NCBI RefSeq assembly: GCF_025802015.1
Contig: NZ_JAOYFC010000002.1
Coordinates: 124,001 to 188,000 of the forward strand
Length of the DNA stretch: 64,000 nucleotides
From: Falsihalocynthiibacter halioticoli
Lineage (GTDB): Bacteria; Pseudomonadota; Alphaproteobacteria; Rhodobacterales; Rhodobacteraceae
Direction of reading: 5' to 3'
The position numbers were made by a program, and so were the translations under genes. Shown here in pieces: positions 25,723 through 32,907 of the stretch. The first letter of the stretch is position 1. Every line of letters begins with the position of its first letter. A model generated the notes under the pieces. It searched no databases and was not told where the DNA came from. It was given only the letters and a program-made list of their open reading frames with translations.

Positions 25723-26988
25723 GTGAATAACCCCACTCTCTCTGAGGCAACTCGCATCTTTGCCCGTATTGGCCTGCTGTCGTTTGGCGGGCCTGCGGCG
25801 CAAATTGCACTGATGCACAAGGAGTTGGTTGAGGAGCGACCGTGGCTTAGCGAGTCTCAATTCCTCTCGGCGCTGTCGTTCTGTATGTTACTTCCCGGAC
25901 CCGAAGCGATGCAGCTTGCGACCTATGCTGGCTGGCGGCTTCATGGCGTGAGGGGCGGTCTGATTGCTGGCGCTTTGTTCGTCATTCCCGGGGCAATCGT
26001 GGTGCTGGCGCTGGCGATGGCCTACGCGCTCTTTGGCGAGGTGCCTTTGGTCGAGGCTCTTTTCCTCGGAGTAAAAGCAGCGGTGGTCGTGATCGTCATC
26101 GACGCTTTGCTCAAGGTCTCGCGTCGCGCGCTCAAATCACCACTTGCATGGGGAATTGCGGCCTCAAGCTTCATCGCAATCTATGTGTTTGCGTTACCCT
26201 ACCCGCTCATCGTTGCACTTGCCGCTCTGATCGGTGCAATCGGGCTTCGTGGTTCACTTCCTGAAATGACCGTCGAAAATGGGCCTGCAACGCGCCCGCA
26301 AACGTTAAAAACCGTTTTGACTTGGGGAAGCCTATGGGCCGCACCTCTCGCGCTTTTGTACCTCTCCGGCGCTCAGCTCCTAACTGCAATCGGTTTGTTC
26401 TTTTCAAAACTTGCGATCGTCACCTTTGGCGGTGCCTACGCCGTACTCGCCTATATGACCCAAACCGTGGTGGCCGAGCATGGATGGATCAGCACCGCAA
26501 CGATGATGGACGGGCTCGGACTGGCCGAAACAACTCCCGGCCCGCTTATTCTGGTTACGGAGTTCGTTGGATTTCAAGCTGCCTATAACGCCGGAGGCAT
26601 GGCGCTCGGGATCGCCGGGGCTCTCGTTGCGCTCTGGATGACCTTTGTGCCCTGTTTCCTCTGGATTTTCACCTTCGCACCTTACCTTTCAACTCTAAGC
26701 ACCCGACCAAAACTTTCCGCCGCGCTCGCAGGGATTACCGCCGCTGTGGTCGGTGTTATTCTGAACCTCTCGTTCTGGTTCGCGGCCCATGTGCTATTCA
26801 AGGATACGACCCAGTACAGATACGGTTGGTTTGATGTGCTCCTGCCGAATCCGGCGAGCCTTGATCTTGCCGCTGCTGGCCTCGCTGTTCTTGCCGGAAT
26901 ACTCATGTTTGTAGCCAAGCTCGGCATGGGGCGAACCTTGCTTATCATGGCGCTTGCGGGCCTTGGCCTTCATACCATTGGACTCTAA
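25723..26988 (+). CDS. chrA: Chromate transporter ChrA (two-domain form)
   Basis: A 421-residue membrane protein made of two homologous chromate-transport domains. It exports chromate from the cytoplasm. The first domain has ARIGLLSFGGPAAQIALMHK and CMLLPGPEAMQLATYAGWRL; the second has SKLAIVTFGGAYAVLAYMTQ and GLAETTPGPLILVTEFVGF. These FGG and PGP motifs are diagnostic. The start is GTG at 25723 with MNNPTLSEATRIF; the ribosome site is weak (GAAAG). No ChrB regulator is adjacent. Confidence 0.93.
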   Translation: MNNPTLSEATRIFARIGLLSFGGPAAQIALMHKELVEERPWLSESQFLSALSFCMLLPGPEAMQLATYAGWRLHGVRGGLIAGALFVIPGAIVVLALAMAYALFGEVPLVEALFLGVKAAVVVIVIDALLKVSRRALKSPLAWGIAASSFIAIYVFALPYPLIVALAALIGAIGLRGSLPEMTVENGPATRPQTLKTVLTWGSLWAAPLALLYLSGAQLLTAIGLFFSKLAIVTFGGAYAVLAYMTQTVVAEHGWISTATMMDGLGLAETTPGPLILVTEFVGFQAAYNAGGMALGIAGALVALWMTFVPCFLWIFTFAPYLSTLSTRPKLSAALAGITAAVVGVILNLSFWFAAHVLFKDTTQYRYGWFDVLLPNPASLDLAAAGLAVLAGILMFVAKLGMGRTLLIMALAGLGLHTIGL

Positions 26989-27214
26989 AGCATCGGGCGA
27001 AATTTCTGGATCACTTACGCGCTGCCTCTCGTAATCAGCGAGCTCAAAAATTGAAACATGGTTGTCATGAGCCTGTGGCCGCGCGCTTTGGGCAAAGTTC
27101 ATAGAACCTCACAATTTTCATTGCGCCGTTTCGGGAAAAACGCTCGCGCCCCCTTTCCTTCCCGAAACCGCAGGCTTATGCTTTTTAAAGACGCGACTAT
27201 CCAAAGGCCAAAAA

Positions 27215-27679
27215 ATGTCTGACTTCATCGACTATGGAAACCTGATGCACAGCGCCATGCGGAGCCTTATCCAAAAGGTGCTTCAAGGCGTTCAGGAGAA
27301 TGGCCTTCCAGGCGCGCACCACTTTTTCATTACCTTTGACACCCTGCATCCCGACGTCGAGATGGCAGACTGGCTATCGGATCGCTATCCGGGTGAAATG
27401 ACGGTGGTAATGCAGAACTGGTTTGAAAATCTTGAAGTTTCGGATGACGGTTTCAAGGTTACGATGAAATTCGGCGGAACTCCGGAAAACCTATATATTC
27501 CATATGATTCCATCGTAACATTTGTGGATCCTTCGGTTGAGTTTGGCCTTCGGTTTGAAACCCAAGAAGACCGCGAAGAAGAGGCCGACGCCCCCGTTGA
27601 AGAAGCCCCAATGGCCGAAGACGTGGAAGAAGAAGCAAAGGACGCCGAAGTTGTCAGCCTCGACAGCTTCCGCAAATAG
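27215..27679 (+). CDS. sspB: SspB family ClpXP adaptor
   Basis: A 154-residue protein of the alphaproteobacterial SspB family. SspB binds tmRNA-tagged proteins and hands them to the ClpXP protease. The body (DYGNLMHSAMRSLIQKVLQG, FFITFDTLHPDVEMADWL, MKFGGTPENLYIPYDSIVTF, PSVEFGLRF) forms the substrate-binding domain. An acidic linker full of Glu and Asp (about residues 117-145) follows. It ends in VVSLDSFRK, which fits the ClpX-docking peptide. The tmRNA gene lies 2 kb upstream, so tag and tag-binding adaptor are near neighbours here. Confidence 0.92.
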   Translation: MSDFIDYGNLMHSAMRSLIQKVLQGVQENGLPGAHHFFITFDTLHPDVEMADWLSDRYPGEMTVVMQNWFENLEVSDDGFKVTMKFGGTPENLYIPYDSIVTFVDPSVEFGLRFETQEDREEEADAPVEEAPMAEDVEEEAKDAEVVSLDSFRK

Positions 27680-27800
27680 CCACCGCGCCTAATATTCGGG
27701 CAATTTACCGCGCCCCTTCCCCCTCCTGAGAGATTGTCAAAACCGCGCCTGCGCTCTATAGCTTACGGCGAATTTTGCCTTGAGTTCTCAGGAGAGATAA

Positions 27801-29198
27801 ATGACCGCAACTCGTACCGAAACCGACAGCTTTGGCCCTCTTGAGGTCCCTTCCGACAAATACTGGGGCGCGCAAACGCAACGGTCGCTTATCAATTTTC
27901 CGATCGGCTGGGAGAAGCAGCCCGTTGCCATCGTTCGGGCGCTTGGCGTCATCAAGAAAGCCTGTGCGCAAGCCAACGTAGAAAGCGGCGCACTGGATGC
28001 GAAAATCGGCGGTGCGATTGTTGAGGCCGCTGGCGAAGTCATCGACGGTAAGTTCGATGACAACTTTCCGCTCGTCGTCTGGCAAACAGGCTCCGGCACG
28101 CAATCCAACATGAACTCCAACGAGGTGATCGCCAACCGTGCGATTGAAATTCTCGGTGGTGTGATCGGCTCCAAAGATCCTGTGCATCCCAACGATCACT
28201 GCAATATGGGCCAGTCCTCGAACGACACCTTCCCAACTGCCATGCATATCGCGACCGCAATGACCGCGCGTGATGTCTTGATCCCCGGCCTTGAGAAGCT
28301 CCACGCTGCGCTCGAAGCCAAAGTTGCGGAGTTTGAGGGCATCATCAAAATCGGCCGCACCCACACAATGGACGCAACACCGCTCACCCTCGCACAGGAA
28401 TTCTCCGGCTATGCCCACCAGCTTGCCAAGGGGATCGAGCGCGTAAAAGCATCCCTGAACGATGTTTACGAGCTTGCACAGGGCGGTACTGCCGTTGGAA
28501 CCGGCCTGAATACACGCGTCGGCTGGGGCGAGAAGGTTGCGGCAAATATGGCCGAAATCACTGGTCTGCCCTTCGTAACAGCACCAAACAAATTCGAAGC
28601 GCTTGCCGCCCATGACGCGCTTGTCATGTTCTCCGGCGCGTTGAAAACCGTTGCGGCGAGCCTGTTCAAAATTGCAAACGATATCCGCCTTCTCGGTTCC
28701 GGCCCACGCTGTGGCCTTGGCGAGTTGTTGTTGCCTGAGAATGAGCCCGGCTCCTCGATCATGCCTGGCAAAGTGAACCCGACACAGTGTGAATCCATGA
28801 CGCAGGTTTGCGCCCATGTCATCGGCAATGACGCCGCGGTTGGTTTTGCGGGCAGCCAAGGGCACTTCGAATTGAACGTTTATAATCCAATGATGGCTTA
28901 TAACGTCCTGCAGTCCATGCAGCTTCTGGGCGACGCGGCCTCTGCGTTTACTGATAATTGTGTGGTCGGCATCAAAGCCAACAAAGACCGCATCGAGAAG
29001 ATCATGAATGAATCGCTCATGCTCGTGACAGCCCTCGCCCCGACCATTGGTTATGACAACGCAACAACCGTTGCCAAGACCGCGCACAAAAACGGCACAA
29101 CCCTCAAAGAAGAGGCGATTGCGCTTGGCTTTGTGGACGAGAAAACCTTTGACGAAGTCGTGCGGCCAGAAAACATGATCGGCCCCAAAGACGCATGA
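27801..29198 (+). CDS. fumC: Fumarate hydratase class II
   Basis: A 465-residue enzyme of the citric acid cycle that interconverts fumarate and malate, of the iron-independent class II. The signature GSSIMPGKVNPTQCE is present with its catalytic serine, along with GSGTQSNMNSNEVIANRA, HPNDHCNMGQSSNDTFPTAM and GRTHTMDATPLTLAQEFSGY. Length and motifs match FumC from other Gram-negative bacteria. The ribosome site GGAGAG lies just before ATG 27801. The DUF4169 gene overlaps its stop by four bases. Confidence 0.97.
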   Translation: MTATRTETDSFGPLEVPSDKYWGAQTQRSLINFPIGWEKQPVAIVRALGVIKKACAQANVESGALDAKIGGAIVEAAGEVIDGKFDDNFPLVVWQTGSGTQSNMNSNEVIANRAIEILGGVIGSKDPVHPNDHCNMGQSSNDTFPTAMHIATAMTARDVLIPGLEKLHAALEAKVAEFEGIIKIGRTHTMDATPLTLAQEFSGYAHQLAKGIERVKASLNDVYELAQGGTAVGTGLNTRVGWGEKVAANMAEITGLPFVTAPNKFEALAAHDALVMFSGALKTVAASLFKIANDIRLLGSGPRCGLGELLLPENEPGSSIMPGKVNPTQCESMTQVCAHVIGNDAAVGFAGSQGHFELNVYNPMMAYNVLQSMQLLGDAASAFTDNCVVGIKANKDRIEKIMNESLMLVTALAPTIGYDNATTVAKTAHKNGTTLKEEAIALGFVDEKTFDEVVRPENMIGPKDA

Positions 29199-29398
29199 CC
29201 AAAATCACCAATCTGAACCGTGCGCGGAAATCCCGCGCACGGGAAGAAAAACGCGCGCAGGCGGATCAAAACGCCGCGCAATTTGGCCGCTCCAAGGCTG
29301 AGCGCCTACTTGATGCATCTCGCAACGAAAAAGCGCGCAAAATGCTCGACCAACACGAGTTGACAGAGCAAGAAGACGACGGCTTTGAAGCCGACTAG
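29195..29398 (+). CDS. DUF4169 family small protein
   Basis: A 67-residue, highly charged protein matching the DUF4169 family (MTKITNLNRARKSRAREEKR, then FGRSKAERLL). It has no known function and no membrane segment. Its ATG overlaps the fumC stop (ATGA), so it is translated with fumC. It ends in an acidic tail. A small basic-to-acidic helical protein of this kind could bind RNA or protein, but nothing in the sequence decides this. Confidence 0.8.
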   Translation: MTKITNLNRARKSRAREEKRAQADQNAAQFGRSKAERLLDASRNEKARKMLDQHELTEQEDDGFEAD

Positions 29399-29402
29399 TA
29401 CC

Positions 29403-29427
29403 GCCGGCCCGACACGCTCGGGCTGGC
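29403..29427 (+). terminator. Hairpin after the fumC-DUF4169 pair
   Basis: GCCGGCCCGA (29403-29412) pairs with TCGGGCTGGC (29418-29427), one G-T pair, loop of five. It begins four bases after the DUF4169 stop. No T-run follows, so it may protect the 3' end rather than terminate. Confidence 0.5.
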
Positions 29428-29571
29428 AATCCGGCGCCGCAGTAGCCACCACCTTGCGGCCCAACGTACTTTGTTTCTGAGTAAAATAGAGAAAACACGC
29501 CCAAGTTGACGTAAGGTCGCCTGACTTTTGTACAGGTTGCCAAGGATTCCTGACGATTTACGATGGGGATG

Positions 29572-29614
29572 TTCGGGCGTGTAATGTTTGCCCGAAGGTA
29601 AAGGACGTTCGGGC
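29572..29614 (+). promoter_or_regulatory. Alternative hairpins or operator repeats before the ribbon-helix-helix gene
   Basis: TTCGGGC occurs at 29572-29578 and again at 29608-29614, with its exact complement GCCCGAA between them at 29590-29596. The middle copy can pair with either flank, giving two mutually exclusive stems of seven base pairs just before the start of the next gene. As DNA the same repeats could be an operator. Confidence 0.5.
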
Positions 29615-29636
29615 CAAATTGCTTGATCGAAAGTAT

Positions 29637-29864
29637 ATGAGTATGAGACCAAAAAAGCGTTCTTTGACCTTGAACGGTCATAGAACGAGTGTGTCGCTGG
29701 AAGATGAATTCTGGGCGGCCTTTAAAAAAATTGCGGACGAGCAGAAAACTCCGTTAAACGCCCTAGCGGCACAGATAGACAAAGAGCGTGGCATTGACCT
29801 CGGGCTTGCCTCGGCGATCCGGCTGTACATCTTGAAATATTATCAGGACAAGCTGAAGAGCTAG
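29637..29864 (+). CDS. Ribbon-helix-helix domain protein
   Basis: A 75-residue protein of the RHH_4 type, with SLTLNGHRTSVSLEDEFW as the ribbon and first helix and AIRLYILKYYQDKL as the last helix. Proteins of this type are small DNA-binding dimers or domains of unknown target. The start is taken at ATG 29637 (MSMRPKKRS); an upstream codon at 29619 is open but unsupported. A pair of competing hairpins lies just before it, which suggests autoregulation. Its stop overlaps the end of the convergent P450 gene by four bases. Confidence 0.78.
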   Translation: MSMRPKKRSLTLNGHRTSVSLEDEFWAAFKKIADEQKTPLNALAAQIDKERGIDLGLASAIRLYILKYYQDKLKS

Positions 29865-31237
29865 GCGCTTTTACGGGAACTGACCTTTAACCAAATACCA
29901 TTTTTGGCGCGCACTGTGAGATGCGCAACGGGTATTGGTTTTGGTCCATCGGCCGCGCTAAAGGAAAAAGCGCGGAGCAGATGGGCAAGGATCATCGGCC
30001 CTTCAGCCATCGCAAACCCCGCGCCTGGACAGACACGCGCGCCCTTTGAAAACGGAAGATAGGCCTTGCGCAGCGCGGCCTTGCCTTCAGGTGTTTTGAA
30101 GCGGTCCGGATCAAAACAATCTGGGTTATCCCACATGCCAGTGTGTCGCTGCATATGCCACGGCGAGATCACAACCTGTGCGCCCTTCTCAACATTCCGT
30201 CCGCGAAACTGGTGCGGACATTGCGCCTCTCGTACCATCATCGGAACCGGCGGATAGAGACGCAACGCCTCTTGAAACACATCGCGCGTTAACCGCAACT
30301 TCCCGAGTTTAGATAAGCTTACCGGACCTTGCCCAACCTGCGCGTCGATCTCGTCTTGAACACGGCCCTGCATGTCCTGATCGACCGCCAACAGATACAT
30401 GGCCCAAGCGAGCGCAGAGGCGCTTGTTTCATGCCCAGCGAGGAAGAATATCGCCACCTGATCGACCATTTCTGCGGGTGAAAAGCAGTTGCCGGTTTGC
30501 GGGTCCTTCGTTGTCATGATCTTCGTCGCTAAGTCGTCTGGTGCGTCGCCGCGCTCAATGGCTTTGGCGCGATCCATCACCAGCTCGGTGATAAGCTCAC
30601 GTAAGGCACGCGCGCGCTTGATTGTCGCACGTCTGTGAAACCGTGGGACCCAACGTGGAATCGGCAAGAATGCTGCCAGATTGAGGATCGGTTGTGTGCG
30701 CTGAAACCCTTGGAACTGCACAAACACTTCGGACGCGGTGTGATGGGTAATCGGAATGGAAAACAAAGTCCGGAAAATGATATCGGCGGCTGTAAAGCTT
30801 GCCTCCTGCTCAAACTCTACCGGATCATCCCCCGCCCTCTTCGCGAGCCGCTCCACCATTGCCGCACTTGCCGCCTCCATCGCCGGAAGCACTTCGCGCA
30901 GTCTCCCCCCTTCAAACGCCGGATTGATGATACGGCGCTGCCGCTCCCACTCCGCACCATTGGTCAGGAACACAGAGTTTCCAAGCAGGGGTTCCAGCCC
31001 CTCTCGGATACGGTTCGACTTGGGAAATTCGCTCGGGCGTTCCTTCAGGACCAAGTCCACAAGTTCTGGCTGGTTAATGAGAAACGAGCGAAAGAACGGC
31101 GTTTTGAACTCGGCCATCTTGGCGCCATAGAGCTTTTCCGGCTGGGCAGAGAGGATATCTTTGCGAAACGCCCGTAAATAGGCGAAAAGACTGGCTTTTT
31201 CGGGACGCGAAGAAGGTTTAGGAGGTGTGAAACTCAT
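29861..31237 (-). CDS. Cytochrome P450
   Basis: A 458-residue class P450 monooxygenase. The oxygen-binding I-helix motif AGHETSAS is at residues 267-274, the ExxR motif (EALRLYPP) at 323-326, and the heme-binding loop FSKGARVCPG holds the axial C403. No membrane anchor is obvious. The N-terminal part and the general pattern resemble the CYP4/fatty-acid-hydroxylase-like group more than camphor-type P450s, but the substrate is unknown. It overlaps the upstream membrane hydrolase gene by four bases (ATGA), so the two probably work together. No ferredoxin or reductase gene is adjacent. Confidence 0.95.
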   Translation of the reverse strand: MSFTPPKPSSRPEKASLFAYLRAFRKDILSAQPEKLYGAKMAEFKTPFFRSFLINQPELVDLVLKERPSEFPKSNRIREGLEPLLGNSVFLTNGAEWERQRRIINPAFEGGRLREVLPAMEAASAAMVERLAKRAGDDPVEFEQEASFTAADIIFRTLFSIPITHHTASEVFVQFQGFQRTQPILNLAAFLPIPRWVPRFHRRATIKRARALRELITELVMDRAKAIERGDAPDDLATKIMTTKDPQTGNCFSPAEMVDQVAIFFLAGHETSASALAWAMYLLAVDQDMQGRVQDEIDAQVGQGPVSLSKLGKLRLTRDVFQEALRLYPPVPMMVREAQCPHQFRGRNVEKGAQVVISPWHMQRHTGMWDNPDCFDPDRFKTPEGKAALRKAYLPFSKGARVCPGAGFAMAEGPMILAHLLRAFSFSAADGPKPIPVAHLTVRAKNGIWLKVSSRKSA

Positions 31238-32421
31238 GTGTCTGTATAAGGCGATGCCTCAACATCTATCCTTGATTTTGATGGGGCTCGCCCGCGAAAG
31301 CGTTCGGCCAAGGTGAGCGGGCCAGCCGTAATCTGGAAATAGTCATAGTCGTTCGGACGGTCAAACGCACAGAGATACTGAAAATGCAGGCGAAAATAGC
31401 GCCTTTTGAGCTTCTGCCACATCTCGGGGCTTAGAGTTTGAGAAAATGCCGCAGAGATTACGAGCGGCCATTTCTTATTGCGCGGCGCGACACCAGACAC
31501 AGCAACAGGATCGCAGAGCGCGAAGGAACACCCATCCGCCGGCGCAGACACATCAACCCAGCACAAATCATCACGCGTTGACAAGAACGCCAAATCGCCA
31601 CGTAGCCGACGCGCCTCGGGTAAGAAAGACATCATAGGAATGGCTTGCCCAAGCGTGAGCAGCGCCAGCGCAGGCCCCTGTGGCGAAGGTGGCGCCTTGC
31701 GGATCAAATCAGCAAGGATCGATACCGCTAAATGCGCGCCGGAAGAGTGACCAACAACAAGAACCTCGTCGTAATCCTGTTCCATCGCATCTGCTATACT
31801 GTGTCGAAACGCTTTGATAACTGCCTCATCTGCATCCGAATAGGCACCGCGCAGTTGTACCGCATGCGCGTAGTCATGCATCAGGTAGTAAGCGTAAATC
31901 TTGCTATCGATCGAGCGAAACCACCTGAGGATCATCACGAATACAAGCGGGAAAATCACCCAACCGACGTTGGGATAAATCGCCCAAGACACCGCCCCCG
32001 CCGCTACACGCGCAACGAGGAACGCGGCCAAGAGTTGCAAGAGCAGCGTCAAAACAGGATAAAATGCCGCGATGATTGGCCCTTTGCGCAACATCATCAG
32101 GCTGCGCAATGTTCCGGTTCTCGTATAAATCCACGTCGTTCGAACAAGCTGCCAATAGGTCGACAGAACGCCGCGCGACATGGATTTTTTGACAATGTCC
32201 GTCCATGGCAAAACGGTTACATCTGCTTGGACGGGCCTGCCGTCAATTTGCGAAAGTACCTGCCAGCCAAAATCATCCTCGCCGATGATCGGGCGGCCGA
32301 AGGTTATGTCGTATTCCGAAATTTCGCTCTGCCGGATTGCCTCTGTGCGATACAACTCACGATACCGCCGAGGCGGATGCGGATCATATCCGGGAATGTA
32401 AAAAACCTTGCGCTTACTCAC
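31234..32421 (-). CDS. Membrane-embedded alpha/beta hydrolase
   Basis: A protein of about 395 residues with a serine-hydrolase motif VLVVGHSSGAH and an N-terminal FYIPGYDPHPPRRYRELYRT segment. Two hydrophobic stretches in the middle (FYPVLTLLLQLLAAFLVARV and VGWVIFPLVFVMILRWF) should anchor it in the membrane. The GTG at 32421 is chosen as start because the family-like sequence begins there; an open frame to a TTG at 32565 would leave only 21 bases to the divergent gene. It is coupled to the P450, hinting at a shared lipid-like substrate. The reaction is unknown. Confidence 0.75.
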   Translation of the reverse strand: MSKRKVFYIPGYDPHPPRRYRELYRTEAIRQSEISEYDITFGRPIIGEDDFGWQVLSQIDGRPVQADVTVLPWTDIVKKSMSRGVLSTYWQLVRTTWIYTRTGTLRSLMMLRKGPIIAAFYPVLTLLLQLLAAFLVARVAAGAVSWAIYPNVGWVIFPLVFVMILRWFRSIDSKIYAYYLMHDYAHAVQLRGAYSDADEAVIKAFRHSIADAMEQDYDEVLVVGHSSGAHLAVSILADLIRKAPPSPQGPALALLTLGQAIPMMSFLPEARRLRGDLAFLSTRDDLCWVDVSAPADGCSFALCDPVAVSGVAPRNKKWPLVISAAFSQTLSPEMWQKLKRRYFRLHFQYLCAFDRPNDYDYFQITAGPLTLAERFRGRAPSKSRIDVEASPYTDT

Positions 32422-32586
32422 CAATCCCGGTGTTTTCTGCCTAAGCTCTTGCCCCACCACGTCAATTTGCCCGTTCTTGCCCTCGATAAACCACAGCCTA
32501 GCGCAATTACCTGAATGAAATAAGTACAAAATCAGCGGCAGTGAAGAGCAATGGACAAACCGCAAGGCGCGCCATAGGTTCTGTGC

Positions 32587-32832
32587 ATGACCTATGACGA
32601 AGACATTGATGCGCTTGGCCTTTTGTGCCCGCTACCTGTTTTGAAAGCCCGCAAGAAACTTGGCACAATGCAAGCTGGAGCGGTTCTCGCCGTGATCGCA
32701 GATGATCCCGCCGCAGAGATCGACGTGCCGCATTTCTGTGCTGAAAACGGACACGAGTTTCTAGGTCAGGAAACCGCAGAAGGCCTTGGACATGGTCGTG
32801 CAGCGACGCGGTACTTCATCCGCCGAAAATAG
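32587..32832 (+). CDS. TusA family sulfurtransferase-like protein
   Basis: An 81-residue TusA/SirA-like protein. The catalytic CPxP motif is present in LGLLCPLPVLKARKKL; the following VIADDPAAEIDVPHFCAENG is typical. Such proteins carry a sulfane sulfur on the CPxP cysteine for tRNA thiolation, molybdenum cofactor or other sulfur transfer. No partner is adjacent, so the exact role is open. A strong terminator follows. Confidence 0.9.
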   Translation: MTYDEDIDALGLLCPLPVLKARKKLGTMQAGAVLAVIADDPAAEIDVPHFCAENGHEFLGQETAEGLGHGRAATRYFIRRK

Positions 32833-32852
32833 AAACTCAACGCTACAAATGC

Positions 32853-32885
32853 CAACGCCGAGTCCAAGACTCGGCGTTGTTTCGA
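32853..32885 (+). terminator. Intrinsic terminator after the TusA-like gene
   Basis: A perfect 12-base stem, CAACGCCGAGTC (32853-32864) with GACTCGGCGTTG (32868-32879), a three-base loop and a short T-run. It lies between convergent genes and may also serve rne. Confidence 0.85.
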
Positions 32886-32907
32886 TTTTCTAATGTGCCG
32901 CTAAGAG

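Noticed and set aside
26794..27102. 102-residue minus-strand open frame at the chrA end
   Set aside because: Mostly overlaps the coding end of chrA, with no recognisable motif.
27756..29087. 443-residue open frame on the minus strand across fumC
   Set aside because: It lies wholly antisense to a clear fumC gene and shows no family motif. GC-rich codon use on the plus strand leaves the opposite frame open; fumC explains the sequence.
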